Position numbers and translations under genes: made by a program. A stretch of DNA of 64,000 bases, taken from assembly GCA_965230275.1 (NCBI GenBank), contig CBDDKO010000002.1, positions 1,860,001 through 1,924,000 on the forward strand. The letters are read 5' to 3'. Shown in pieces: positions 8,352 through 17,663 of the stretch. The notes beneath the pieces were generated by a model, which was not told where the DNA came from, searched no databases, and saw only the letters and a list, made by a program, of their open reading frames with translations. The stretch is from JAJRRS01 sp965230275 (GTDB taxonomy: Bacteria > Planctomycetota > Phycisphaerae > Phycisphaerales > Phycisphaeraceae). The first letter of the stretch is position 1. Each line of letters starts with the position of its first letter.

Positions 8352-9731
8352 TTACGCGGTAAGTTCTTTGACCAGGGCGATAAAGCGATCGCCGCGCTGT
8401 TCGTAGTTGTCGAACTGGTCCCAGCTGGCGCAGGCGGGGCTGAGCAGGACGACTTCGCCGGGCTTGGCGCGGGAGACGGCTTCACGTACGGCTAACTCTA
8501 AATCATCACACCCCACCACAGCCGCGTTCGGCGAAGCATCATTGGCTGCGTTCTCGATCGTGTCGCCGGTCGCGCCGATGGTGTAGATGCCGGCACATTG
8601 TTTGGCGGTGTACTCGGCCAGGGGCTTGAGGTCGCTGCCCTTATCGTAGCCGCCGAGGATGATGTGGACGGTATTGGGATCAAAGCTGTCGATGGCGAGC
8701 TTCGCGGCCTCGGGCGTGGTGCACTTTGAGTCGTTGTAGAAGCGTACGCCGTTGTGTTCGTCGACGAACTGTAAGCGATGCGGCAGGCCGGGGAAGTCGG
8801 CGAGCGTCTGGGCGGATTCAATCCAATCCATGCCGGCGCACTCACAGGTATCACAAGCGAGTGTGGCGTTGAGTTGGTTGTGCCTGCCGGGCAGCAGCAG
8901 GTCGATCGGCGGGTTGGCACTCTCATCGGCCTCCTCGCGGAAGCGCATGTCGCAGACCTGGTGATCCAACTGGTTGTGCAGGCTTGGGCCGAGGACTGCT
9001 TTGTCGTGCTCGGGGTCTTGGTAGTCGAGGATCACCTGTTTGTCGGCGAGGTAAGCGTCGAATGTGCCGTGCCAATCGAGGTGATTAGGACTGATGTTAG
9101 TCACGACCGCGATGTGCGGGGACCACCCCCGCCCCCGGGAGGCGTGCTTATTCTCGCGCAGACCGTGGAGCATGAAGCTGGAGAGTTCGAGGACGATCCA
9201 GTCGTCCGGCCCGATCTCATCGAGCTTATCCAGCAATGATCCGCCGATGTTGCCGCCGACGTAGACACGGGGGGCGGTTGCTTTGGACTGATCCCCCGGC
9301 AGAGCCGGGGGCTGTGGGTAGAACTTGCGGAGGATGTGGCCGATCATCGCGGTGGTGGTGGACTTGCCGGCGGTGCCGGTGACGCCGATGGTGCGCAGGC
9401 GGTTGGGTAGGGCCTCGACGAGCAGGCGGATCTCGCTGGTGATGGGGATGCCGGCGGCGGTGGCGGCGCGGAGGAAGCGGTTGTCGGGTTTGACGGCGGG
9501 GTTGGCGACGAGAAGGTCGCAGGTGGTGAAGTCGCTGACGTTGTGCTCGCCGAGGCGGAAGTCGATGGGCAGGCCATCGAGCTTAGCGAGGCTGTCGGCG
9601 AGCTCTTCGCGCTTCAGCAGGTCGGTGACCAGGACGTCGGCGCCCTGTTTGACGAGGTAGCGCGCCACGCCGACGCCGCCGCCGAAGCGGCCGAGGCCCA
9701 TGACGGTGACGCGTTGGCCGGTAAGGTCCAT
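8352..9731 (-). CDS. murD: UDP-N-acetylmuramoyl-L-alanine--D-glutamate ligase
   Basis: A 459-residue Mur ligase that adds D-glutamate to UDP-MurNAc-L-Ala in cytoplasmic peptidoglycan synthesis. An N-terminal Rossmann-like domain (GLGRFGGGV) binds the nucleotide sugar. The ATP P-loop GTAGKSTT is at residues 119-126, followed by 'LELSSFML' and the C-terminal 'NDSKCTTPEAAKLAI' and 'GGYDKGSDL' motifs typical of MurD. I start it at the ATG at 9729-9731. The in-frame ATG ten codons upstream would be encoded by the terminator of the preceding gene and is unlikely. It is a solitary mur gene here, separated from the usual division cluster. Confidence 0.92.
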   Translation of the reverse strand: MDLTGQRVTVMGLGRFGGGVGVARYLVKQGADVLVTDLLKREELADSLAKLDGLPIDFRLGEHNVSDFTTCDLLVANPAVKPDNRFLRAATAAGIPITSEIRLLVEALPNRLRTIGVTGTAGKSTTTAMIGHILRKFYPQPPALPGDQSKATAPRVYVGGNIGGSLLDKLDEIGPDDWIVLELSSFMLHGLRENKHASRGRGWSPHIAVVTNISPNHLDWHGTFDAYLADKQVILDYQDPEHDKAVLGPSLHNQLDHQVCDMRFREEADESANPPIDLLLPGRHNQLNATLACDTCECAGMDWIESAQTLADFPGLPHRLQFVDEHNGVRFYNDSKCTTPEAAKLAIDSFDPNTVHIILGGYDKGSDLKPLAEYTAKQCAGIYTIGATGDTIENAANDASPNAAVVGCDDLELAVREAVSRAKPGEVVLLSPACASWDQFDNYEQRGDRFIALVKELTA

Positions 9732-9746
9732 GGGGGTAGTGTAGTC

Positions 9747-9780
9747 AAGAAAAAAGCCCACGTTCTGAGAACGTGGGCTA
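9747..9780 (-). terminator. Rho-independent terminator after the CvpA-like gene
   Basis: An 11-bp perfect stem (AGCCCACGTTCT against AGAACGTGGGCT) with a tiny loop, followed on the minus strand by TTTTTTCTT. It lies 24 bases beyond the stop at 9804, so it ends the GspE-like/CvpA-like transcript just before murD. Confidence 0.85.
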
Positions 9781-9803
9781 CGGGTGGTTGAATGGGGTGT
9801 GGG

Positions 9804-11525
9804 TTATCTGGCGATCTGCATCGGGGGCTCGAACTCCTGGCTGGAGACGTCGCCGATGCTGTAGCGCGTCAGGGTGACGGGCTTCTTGACGGTGAAGTAG
9901 AGGTAGAACTTGTCTTCCTTGTCCATCTGGCTGATGGGCATCTGCTTGGCGCTCTTGATTGGGACGTAGGCGTCGTAGTGGATTTCCTGGGTTTTGTCGG
10001 CCTTGTACCAGACATACGCGGTGACGAACCACTTATTGCCCTTGGAGTCTTCGAGGAAGATCGGGTTGAGAGCGGCGGCGGAGGACATGCCTGCGCCGAA
10101 GAGCGAGGTGTTCTGATCGCCGGTGACTTCGACGCGGATCATGGCTTCGTTGGGCGCGATGTCGAAGCCGACGATCTTGTTGCGTGAGCCGATGCTGCCG
10201 GCGGGCTTGCGTGCCGCGCCTTTACTACCAGACTCGATAACGGCACCGTTCTCGCCATCGCCGACGGATATACCGGAGATGGTGTTCTTGCTGGTGGGCG
10301 TGGGGAGCTTGTGGGTGTTCTCGACGTTCAGGACGTAGGAGCCGGCCCGCATGCCGGTGCGGTCGCCGACGTTGGTGGTCTGGCCGGTGTTCTGCTGGCC
10401 GTTGGCCTGCTGGTCGGGGTCCGTGCCCTCGGGCGTCTCTTCGGCCGGGACGCCCACAACGGCGAGGACGTCTTCGACTTTCTGGTTGGCTTCGGGCATA
10501 TCCAGGCGGAGCAGGCGGACCTGCGGGAAGAGGGGCTCGAGGTCGCCGGGCACGATGAAGACGAAGCCGAACGTGCTGGTTGGCGCTTCGCTGTAGGCCA
10601 TCTGTGATTCGGAGTCGTAGAGGTAGAACGTCCGGCCGTCGCCGATGGGCTTGGAGAACCCGACGGGGCCGAGCAGCTGGATGTCCGTGTCGGCGGGGTC
10701 GGTGGGCCGGGCGATGAGCCGGACCTGGGATGAGGGCAGGCGGAGGTTGCGGTCGCCGTCGACGGTGCCCTTCACGGTGGACCAGTCGGTATCGACGATG
10801 ACGAGCTTCGCGCCGGGCTGATTGAGCCGGGAGCCGAGCACTTCGGCAAGTTCGGGCTTCATGGTTTCGGTCAGCGCGGCGGTGTCGGCGATGTAGACGG
10901 CGGGGACCTCGACGGCGTCGGGGGCAGCGATGGTGGAGACGTTTTCGGGGCGGACACGGTTCAAGGACATCTGGATGTCCAGGTCGGGCTTGTACTCAGC
11001 GAGGGGGGTGCTGGTGGCGAACGAGCCGCGGGACAGGCCGCCGAAGAAGTTGTTGGCGATACGGTTGACGGGGATCCAGAGCTTGTCGCCGGTGTCCTGA
11101 ATGACGCCGCCTGCGCCGACGGAGTAGGGTTGGTAGCCGCCCAGGTCCGGTCCCATGGGGAGGAAGCCGAGCCCGATGGCGACGACGCCGGCGGTGAGCA
11201 GGCCGCTGAGCCCGCCGAAGACGATGCCGCCGACGAGGTTGACGACGCCGTTGAACTGTGCGTTGAGCGGGACGAGCTTGTCGCTGGTCATGCGCAGGAT
11301 CAGCAGGATCAGGCCGAAGGGGATGAGCAGGCCGAGCGTCCAAGCGAACAGGGGCGTGTACTTGAGCAGCAGCATGACGGTCAGCGGTTCCCAGGCGGCG
11401 TACGCGAGGGTGCCGGCGGCGATCACGACGATCAGGTGCAGGAAGGACGAGAAGAGCCCCTGCACCGTGCCCATGTAGATCATGGCCAGGACAAACAGAA
11501 CGATAAGGATGTTCATGATGGGCAT
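9804..11525 (-). CDS. CvpA-like membrane protein with large C-terminal region
   Basis: A 573-residue protein counted from the ATG at 11523-11525. The longer open frame upstream is arginine/proline-rich out-of-frame translation of the GspE-like gene. The first 130 residues hold four hydrophobic segments separated by short loops and a glycine-rich 'GGIVFGGLSGLLTAG', matching the CvpA (colicin V production) family. Residues 150-573 form a mostly hydrophilic region I do not recognise, with a Gln/Asn/Thr-rich linker near 350-380. It starts five bases after the GspE-like stop, and the two are probably made together and end at the terminator at 9747. A joint envelope function is inference. Confidence 0.7.
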   Translation of the reverse strand: MPIMNILIVLFVLAMIYMGTVQGLFSSFLHLIVVIAAGTLAYAAWEPLTVMLLLKYTPLFAWTLGLLIPFGLILLILRMTSDKLVPLNAQFNGVVNLVGGIVFGGLSGLLTAGVVAIGLGFLPMGPDLGGYQPYSVGAGGVIQDTGDKLWIPVNRIANNFFGGLSRGSFATSTPLAEYKPDLDIQMSLNRVRPENVSTIAAPDAVEVPAVYIADTAALTETMKPELAEVLGSRLNQPGAKLVIVDTDWSTVKGTVDGDRNLRLPSSQVRLIARPTDPADTDIQLLGPVGFSKPIGDGRTFYLYDSESQMAYSEAPTSTFGFVFIVPGDLEPLFPQVRLLRLDMPEANQKVEDVLAVVGVPAEETPEGTDPDQQANGQQNTGQTTNVGDRTGMRAGSYVLNVENTHKLPTPTSKNTISGISVGDGENGAVIESGSKGAARKPAGSIGSRNKIVGFDIAPNEAMIRVEVTGDQNTSLFGAGMSSAAALNPIFLEDSKGNKWFVTAYVWYKADKTQEIHYDAYVPIKSAKQMPISQMDKEDKFYLYFTVKKPVTLTRYSIGDVSSQEFEPPMQIAR

Positions 11526-11530
11526 CGTGG

Positions 11531-13240
11531 TTATTCCTTCACGGCGGCGGGCTTGTCCGAACCGCTCTTGCTGCTGGATCGTCGGGAACGGGAGCTGCGG
11601 CTGGAGCTTTTCTTGGCCAGGGCCCGTGTGACTTCCTTGATGTCGGTGACGCCTTCGACGACCTTGGCGAGCGCGGTTTCCTGGAGCCAGAGCATCTTCT
11701 GACGGCGGAGGTGCGCCCGGAGCTTGTCGTCGGCGCCGGCGGCGATGTACTCGCGTGCCTTGTCGTCGAGGATCATGACCTCGAAGACGCCGGTGCGGCC
11801 GCGGTAGCCCAGGCCCATGCAGTCGGGGCAGGGCTGAGGCTTGTCCTTGACCATGACCTGGCCGGAGGCGTGGTAGAGCTTGTCGACCTTGCTGGGCAGG
11901 TTGAACTTCTTGAGCGCGGCGGGGTCGGGGGTGAAGGGTGTGCGGCAGGTGTGGCACAGCCGACGGATCAGTCGCTGGGCGACGACGGCGGTGAGTGACT
12001 GGGCGGCGAGCTTGCGGTCGCCGACGGCTTTGACCCATTGCTTGACGGCGGCGAAGGTGTCGTCGGCCTCGAGCGGGAAGTAGACCCGTGCTTCGAGTGC
12101 ACCGCGGGCGACATGGGCGGGGCTGCGTTTGTCGGCGAAGCGCGTCAGGTACAGCACCTGCGGGTCGGCACGGAAGACGGCCTGGAGCTTCTCGTTAAAC
12201 TTCTCCGGCGAGATGGTTTCGTCGATCTTGTTGTGGTGGACGCCCTCGAGCTCCCAGGTGATTTCGTCTTCGAGGGTGACGACGCTGGAGGTGTAGGGGT
12301 CGTGTTCGCTGAGGACGCTGTAGAGGGTGGTGGTGGTGCCCTGGCCGGGTGGCGCGGAGACGAGTGTGACGCCGCCGACCGTGCCGAGCAGTTCCTTGAG
12401 CTTTTTGAGTTGTGGGGGCATGAGGCCCAGCTGCTCGAGGGGCATCTGGGTGCGCATGTCCGGGTCGATGTTGATGGCCATGTTCAGGCCGCGTGTCGAG
12501 CCGGAGGAGATCATGTCGAGTGTGTGGCGGCCAATTTCCCCGGCGTCGACCTTGATGATCCCGGACAGTCGTTTGCGTCTTTCGGCGAGGTCCATGCCGG
12601 CGGCCGACTTGAGGTATTCGACCAGTCGCATGGCCAGCGCGGGCTCGACCTCGGGCTGGGGGTAGCTGACGCCGTCGATGCGAGCGACGATGGCGGCCTT
12701 GGACGCTTCGATCATGATGTCGATGCGATCGGCGTTACGCGGCAGGGAGAAGTCCAGCAGGTTTTCCAGCAGCGTGTGGGCTTCGGCGTTGGGGTCGTCG
12801 CGGCTGGGGACCGCGAGGCGCGTCTCATCCTTTTTCATGAGGATGACCGAGGCGTGCTTCTGGGCGGATTCACCCTTCTTCTTGCTGATCGCGTCGTAGA
12901 GGAACTGGAGGGAGACCTCCCACTTGGCGGCCGGGGGGACTTCGCTGTTGTGGTAGTAGACGTAGCCGAACCAGGTGCCGACGAGGATCGCCAGTGCCAG
13001 GGGCAGGCCGATGAAGAAGTACGGGATCAGCAGGACCAGTCCCAGGGCGACGACGGCGCTGATCAGGTGGACCAGGTTCCAGAGCTTGCGCTTGAGGAAG
13101 AAACGCTCGGCGTCCTTGTCGAGGTTGCTGACGACCCATCCCCAGCCGATCGCCAGTGCCAGGAACAGCACGGGCTTGTACGGGCTCATGAGGAAGACGG
13201 GGTCGGCCGATGCGATCACATGTGTCATGGTCGATTTCAC
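11531..13240 (-). CDS. Membrane-anchored GspE/PilB-like protein with degenerate P-loop
   Basis: A 569-residue protein. Residues about 22-38 and 56-96 are hydrophobic membrane segments, which ordinary GspE/PilB proteins lack. The C-terminal half aligns with the type II secretion/type IV pilus ATPase: Asp-box-like 'VVTLEDEITWEL' at 320-331, and a tetracysteine zinc site C429-x2-C432 ... C471-x2-C474 followed by 'GYRGRTGVFEVM'. The Walker A position reads APPGQGTTTT (296-305) instead of GPTGSGKTTT, and the Walker B/catalytic Glu segment reads 'DPQVLYLTRFAD' instead of 'DPDxxxxGExRD'. ATP hydrolysis is therefore doubtful and a structural role is likely. The C-terminus is Ser/Arg/Lys-rich. It is co-transcribed with the CvpA-like gene. 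Confidence 0.82.
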   Translation of the reverse strand: MKSTMTHVIASADPVFLMSPYKPVLFLALAIGWGWVVSNLDKDAERFFLKRKLWNLVHLISAVVALGLVLLIPYFFIGLPLALAILVGTWFGYVYYHNSEVPPAAKWEVSLQFLYDAISKKKGESAQKHASVILMKKDETRLAVPSRDDPNAEAHTLLENLLDFSLPRNADRIDIMIEASKAAIVARIDGVSYPQPEVEPALAMRLVEYLKSAAGMDLAERRKRLSGIIKVDAGEIGRHTLDMISSGSTRGLNMAINIDPDMRTQMPLEQLGLMPPQLKKLKELLGTVGGVTLVSAPPGQGTTTTLYSVLSEHDPYTSSVVTLEDEITWELEGVHHNKIDETISPEKFNEKLQAVFRADPQVLYLTRFADKRSPAHVARGALEARVYFPLEADDTFAAVKQWVKAVGDRKLAAQSLTAVVAQRLIRRLCHTCRTPFTPDPAALKKFNLPSKVDKLYHASGQVMVKDKPQPCPDCMGLGYRGRTGVFEVMILDDKAREYIAAGADDKLRAHLRRQKMLWLQETALAKVVEGVTDIKEVTRALAKKSSSRSSRSRRSSSKSGSDKPAAVKE

Positions 13241-13386
13241 TGGTTACGGGCGCGGGGCCCGGTGCGTCTGTCGGGAACGTTTCACAGCCCGGGGGTTCTG
13301 GGGCGGGCCCGGGTCGTTGGCTCTGTCGAACGATTGAGCCGGGTTCATCATAACCCCCCAAGCCCCCGGCGTTAAGCCAAGCCTGC

Positions 13387-14517
13387 TTAGACCGAAATAC
13401 CCCGCAGACGCATCTTGACCTCGTCCGGCGAGGGGGCGACTTCGGTCGCGACTTTCGGGTGGACGTACGCCTTTTCGACCAGGTCGATCAGGCTGTCGGT
13501 AAACGTCTGCATGCCCTGGTCACGGTGGCTCTTCATGACCTCGGGCAGCTCGTCTTCACGGCCCTCGAGGATAAACTTACGCGTCGGCGGGCTCTGGAGC
13601 AGGATTTCGACGGCCGGGACACGCTGGACCTCGGGCATCAGGGTTGGCAACAGTTTCTGGTACACGAATCCCTGGAGCTGGTAAGCCAGCAGGTTGCGGA
13701 TCGCCTCGCGCTCTTCCTGGGGGAACAGGTCGTAGATACGCCCGAACGCCTGGCTGGCGCTGGAGGCGTGGATGGTCCCGAAGACGAGGTGGCCGGTCTC
13801 GGCGGCCTGCAGCGCGGCTTCGAAGGTTTCCTTGTCACGCATTTCGCCGATCAGCACGACGTCCGGGTTCTCACGGACCAGGGCACGCAGAGCGATCGGG
13901 AAGGTCGGCACGTCCAGCCCGACCTCGCGCTGGTTGATGATGGCTTTTTTATCGGTAAAGAGATACTCGATCGGGTCCTCGATGGTGAGGATGTGGCAGG
14001 CGCGGTTCTTGTTGATGTGGTCGAGCAGCGCGGCGATGGTGGTGGACTTACCACTGCCGGTCACGCCGCAGAGCAGGATCAGCCCGTGATGCAGCTCGCA
14101 GAGCTTGTACATCGTGGTGGGCATGTAGAGGTCTTCGAGGTTGAGGATCTCGTTGCTCACGCGCCGCGCCGCGATGCCGCTTCGGCCACGGGTGCGGAAG
14201 ATGTTGATACGGAAGCGGTGGATCGCGCCCTTGATGTCGAAGTCGACACCGATGTCCAGCGACCCGTGCTCGGCGTACCACTTCCACTGCGACTCGCTGA
14301 GCGACGACTCGATCGCGCGCTCGAACTCTTTTTGCGGGATCGGCGGGACATCCAGGTTCTTCAGCGCGCCCTTCAGGCGCAGCTTCGGGACGTGCCCGGC
14401 ACGCATGATCAGGTCGGAGGACTGGAACTTGACGGCCGCCTCGAAGTACTTGGCGAGCTTGGAGTCGGCCAGCGAACGCTGCTCGTCCACGTGATCGACC
14501 ACGACCGAATCATGCAT
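13387..14517 (-). CDS. PilT-family type IV pilus retraction ATPase (first copy)
   Basis: A 376-residue protein from the ATG at 14515-14517. It has the PilT order of motifs: an N-terminal PAS-like region, Walker A GVTGSGKSTT at 151-160, Asp box 'ILTIEDPIEYLF', Walker B 'ENPDVVLIGEMRD' and His box 'TGHLVFGTIHASSA'. All catalytic residues are intact, unlike the GspE-like protein next to it. It powers pilus disassembly from the cytoplasmic side. PilT and PilU cannot be separated here. A more canonical PilT is at 51944. The 146-base gap to the GspE-like gene leaves open whether they form one operon. Confidence 0.88.
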   Translation of the reverse strand: MHDSVVVDHVDEQRSLADSKLAKYFEAAVKFQSSDLIMRAGHVPKLRLKGALKNLDVPPIPQKEFERAIESSLSESQWKWYAEHGSLDIGVDFDIKGAIHRFRINIFRTRGRSGIAARRVSNEILNLEDLYMPTTMYKLCELHHGLILLCGVTGSGKSTTIAALLDHINKNRACHILTIEDPIEYLFTDKKAIINQREVGLDVPTFPIALRALVRENPDVVLIGEMRDKETFEAALQAAETGHLVFGTIHASSASQAFGRIYDLFPQEEREAIRNLLAYQLQGFVYQKLLPTLMPEVQRVPAVEILLQSPPTRKFILEGREDELPEVMKSHRDQGMQTFTDSLIDLVEKAYVHPKVATEVAPSPDEVKMRLRGISV

Positions 14518-14770
14518 TGTTGACTCTGAAGGCACGGCTGCTCCTAGCTGCTAATCGAATATCCACAAGACACCAACGGGCAGACGCCTGCCTCGTCCCT
14601 GGTTCCCCGGTCATGGCTCGATGTGGCTCCCGCTCCATCGGGACATCGTGGTCTAGCATTTTAACCCATGTATCGGGCCTATGCACGCCTGAAATCGCCG
14701 GGCAAAAAGCCCGTAAATCCAACACCAACCGCCCGTAATGTATTCCGCAATAGGCAGCGGGGTCTGCGTG

Positions 14771-16441
14771 TTACCGACGGGCCCGGGGCCAGATGCTGAG
14801 CACGTACCCGGTCTGGCCGGACAGCACGGGGATCGGCTGGTAACCGGCGTCGCCGTTGCCCTTAGCTGGGTCGGGTGGCGAGGCATCCGCGTCGTGCAAT
14901 AACTCGGTGATGCCGGCGATCTGTTTGAGCTCGCGCTCGCCAAGGCTTAGGGCGTAGCTGTCTACGGGTTCGGCGCCGAGGTTCACCAGCACCAGGACCG
15001 CCCGGCCATTGGCCCGCCTTAAAAAGGCATAAACGGATTCGTGATCGGTCGGGACGGCGGCGTAATCCCCCACCGCCAGAGGCGGGTGCTGCTGACGAAG
15101 GCGGATGAGTTTGCGGTAGTGGTTCAGCAGCGAGCCTTCGAGTTCGTGTTGATCGGCGACGTTGGCTTGCTTGTAGCCCGCGTCCAGGCGGTGCCAGGGG
15201 TCGGCGTTGGAGAAGCCGGCGTGTTCGTCTGAGTTCCACTGCATGGGGCTTCGGACATCCGGGTGCGGGCCGTGGCCTGACATGCCGATCTCTTCGCCGT
15301 AGTAGATGAACGGCACGCCGGGGCTGGTGAGCTGGATGGTGGCGGCGAGCTTGGCCTTGGTGAAGTCGCCCTCGAGCTGCGACATGGTGCGGTCCATGTC
15401 GTGGTTGGCCAGGAAGGTGGCGAACTGGCCGCGCGGGTAGAGGCGCCAAGCGTCGGCCTGGCTGTTGGCGAGGCGGTCTTTTTCGCCGGTCTTGGCGGCG
15501 TGGATCGTGGCGTAGGCCTGGTCGAAGTCGAAGGCGAGGTCCATCTGATCGCCGACGTAGGTCGCGACGGTCTTGGAATCCGTCCAGACCTCCCCGACGG
15601 TCAGGGCGTTGGGATTGACCTTTTTATAGTAGCGGTAGAAGCCGCGTAGCCAGTCGTGGGTGGGCTGGGTGTGTTCCTGTTTTTTGCCGCGTTCGATGAG
15701 GTGTTTGATGGCGTCGAGCCGGTAGCCGTCGGCGTTCATCTCGTCGAGCCAGAACTTGGTGACCTTGAGCATTTCGCGCGTAACGTCGGGGTTCTCGTAA
15801 TTCAGGTCGGGCATGTTGGTGCTGAAGACGCCGTAGTAATACGCGCCGTCGCGCTGGTGCCAGACGGTCTGGTTCCAGGGGCCCTTGTAGCCGGGGTCGC
15901 TGCGTCGCCAGAGGTACCAGTCGTGGTACTTGGAGCGCGGGTCGGCCGAGCCGACGAAGAACGGGTGTTCGGCAGAGGAATGGTTGAGGACCAGGTCGAT
16001 GATGACCTTGATGCCGCGTTTGTTGGCCTCGGCCATGAGTGTCTTGAAGTCTTCGTTCGTGCCGTAGTCGTCTTCGATGGCGTAGTAGTCGGTGGTGTCG
16101 TAGCCGTGGTAGCTGGAGGACTGCATGATGGGCATAAGCCAGATGCCGGTCGCGCCCAGGTCGTGGTGGGTGTCGGGGTCGCCGTCGTTGATGTAGTCGA
16201 GCTTATTGATCAGTCCGCGGATGTCGCCGATGCCGTCGTTGGCGAGCGGCCCGTCGGTGGAGTCGGCGAAGGAGCGGACGAAGACCTCGTAGAAGACCTG
16301 CCCGTCCCACCAGCGCTGGCCGGCCGGGTCGAGCTTTTGTTCGTCTGCGGATAGCACGCCGGACATACACAGGCCTATGAGTAAACCCAGCATGATCGGC
16401 AGCCGGTTGGTGAAGAGCCGGCGGAAGCGCAGTTGAGGCAT
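14771..16441 (-). CDS. Secreted GH13 alpha-amylase family glycoside hydrolase
   Basis: A 556-residue protein with a signal peptide (basic start, hydrophobic residues about 15-29, cleavage near VLSA-D). The four GH13 conserved regions are present: 'DLVLNHSS' (149-156), 'GYRLDAIKHL' with nucleophile D243, 'TVGEVWTD' with acid/base E284, and 'FLANHDMDR' with transition-state D348. It also has the N-terminal 'YEVFVRSFAD' seen in oligosaccharide-acting members. It would cleave alpha-glucans outside the cytoplasm, and residues 450-556 form the usual C-terminal beta domain. No transporter or regulator of starch use is adjacent. Exact substrate (amylase, oligo-1,6-glucosidase or trehalose-related) is not decided. 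Confidence 0.9.
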   Translation of the reverse strand: MPQLRFRRLFTNRLPIMLGLLIGLCMSGVLSADEQKLDPAGQRWWDGQVFYEVFVRSFADSTDGPLANDGIGDIRGLINKLDYINDGDPDTHHDLGATGIWLMPIMQSSSYHGYDTTDYYAIEDDYGTNEDFKTLMAEANKRGIKVIIDLVLNHSSAEHPFFVGSADPRSKYHDWYLWRRSDPGYKGPWNQTVWHQRDGAYYYGVFSTNMPDLNYENPDVTREMLKVTKFWLDEMNADGYRLDAIKHLIERGKKQEHTQPTHDWLRGFYRYYKKVNPNALTVGEVWTDSKTVATYVGDQMDLAFDFDQAYATIHAAKTGEKDRLANSQADAWRLYPRGQFATFLANHDMDRTMSQLEGDFTKAKLAATIQLTSPGVPFIYYGEEIGMSGHGPHPDVRSPMQWNSDEHAGFSNADPWHRLDAGYKQANVADQHELEGSLLNHYRKLIRLRQQHPPLAVGDYAAVPTDHESVYAFLRRANGRAVLVLVNLGAEPVDSYALSLGERELKQIAGITELLHDADASPPDPAKGNGDAGYQPIPVLSGQTGYVLSIWPRARR

Positions 16442-16865
16442 CGACTATTCCCTTCACAAAAATGACTTAGCCCGATCCGGGCCCGCCCCACCTGGTCCGC
16501 CACCCTTTTCCACAGCCACCCCAAGGCCACGACATTCTATCTAAAGAATCACCCACGTCGCTGATGGATAGGAGAATGGCTTGAAATCGGAGCAGATGTA
16601 GTTATATTAAGTATGACATGTCCGATTATGGGCGGGGTGTCGATCTGACGGTCGGCGCTGAGGAGGGTAGAGCATGCATCGCCCACACCATCCGCCAATC
16701 GGTTCCGCCTCATCACTGTGCTATCACTCGTCTAGAACCACATCCCACTTCCTGCTCAATCTGTTTGTCCCGGCGCGCTGAAGCGGCCGGCCATCCACTC
16801 GCATGCCCACGATGCGAACTACCAAAGGGCATACACACCCAACCGGGGATTGAAAGGAACCTGTT
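16442..16865. other. 424-bp intergenic region between amylase and PEP-CTERM genes
   Basis: Divergent spacer. I see an AT-rich stretch around 16598-16620 (TTATATTAAGTATGAC) that could serve as a -10 region, and a GAAAGGAA ribosome binding site at about 16851-16858 before the PEP-CTERM start. No ORF, tRNA or clear hairpin is supported. Confidence 0.4.
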
Positions 16866-17645
16866 ATGCGAAGATCACTACTCACCCTGATGTTTATCGT
16901 TGGTGTCATCCTGCTGACGGCCCCCGCCCAGGCCGACTGGTTCCTGGGTGATCCGTACAAGATGCACCACCCACAGCTGCCGAACCCCGACGGCTGGGAC
17001 GTTGATGTTACGACCGACACCGTCTACGACGACTTCCTGTGCACGGAGACAGGCCCGATCAACGACCTGCACTTCTGGACGTCGTGGCGCAACGACGACA
17101 TCGGCACGATCACCTGGATCGACGTCAGCCTCCACGGGGACGTGCCGGCGGGCGCCGACCCCGATCCGCTGATCCCCTACAGCCACCCCGATACGCTGAT
17201 GTACGGTAGTAACCCGGCCCCGTTGTGGTTCAAACGGTTCCTCCCGCACGAGTTTGTCGAGATCCCCTACGGGAACGGTGCGCAGGGCTGGCTGGCGCCG
17301 AGCTTCACCGAGCCGCAGTACACCCTGCCGGACCATAACCAGTACTTCCAGGTCAACATCCCCTTCATCGAGAACCCGTTCGTCCAGCAGGAGGGGACGA
17401 TCTACTGGCTGGGGATCCATATCGGCGTGCAGGAAGTGGGTACGGAGATCGGCTGGAAGACCAGCCTGGATAACTGGAACGACGACGCCGCGTACTACTA
17501 CGGCGGCTGGAAGGAACTGGTCGACAACCATCCCACCAGCGCAACGTTCGGCCAGTCGTTGGACATGGCCTTCGTCATCACCCCGGAACCGGCCTCGCTG
17601 GCGCTACTGACGCTTGGCGGGCTGGCACTGATCCGTCGGCGGTGA
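16866..17645 (+). CDS. PEP-CTERM sorting-signal secreted protein
   Basis: A 259-residue protein with a clear signal peptide (MRRSLLTLMFIVGVILL, cleavage after AQA) and a C-terminal tripartite PEP-CTERM tail: PEPASLALL, a hydrophobic helix, then IRRR. The mature part (23-235) is acidic and rich in Trp, Asp and Pro, with phrases such as 'DDFLCTETGPINDLHFWTSW'. This resembles a family of planctomycete secreted proteins of unknown function; I cannot name a catalytic site. The tail is the substrate for an exosortase such as the one at 36705. It is monocistronic, and a MITE-like element begins 18 bases after its stop. Confidence 0.85.
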   Translation: MRRSLLTLMFIVGVILLTAPAQADWFLGDPYKMHHPQLPNPDGWDVDVTTDTVYDDFLCTETGPINDLHFWTSWRNDDIGTITWIDVSLHGDVPAGADPDPLIPYSHPDTLMYGSNPAPLWFKRFLPHEFVEIPYGNGAQGWLAPSFTEPQYTLPDHNQYFQVNIPFIENPFVQQEGTIYWLGIHIGVQEVGTEIGWKTSLDNWNDDAAYYYGGWKELVDNHPTSATFGQSLDMAFVITPEPASLALLTLGGLALIRRR

Positions 17646-17663
17646 ATCTTCAGGTCCGACTGG

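Noticed and set aside
11526..12038. N-terminal extension of the CvpA-like protein
   Set aside because: The extra residues are Arg/Pro/Gln-rich out-of-frame translation of the GspE-like gene; the ATG at 11523-11525 begins a normal membrane protein.
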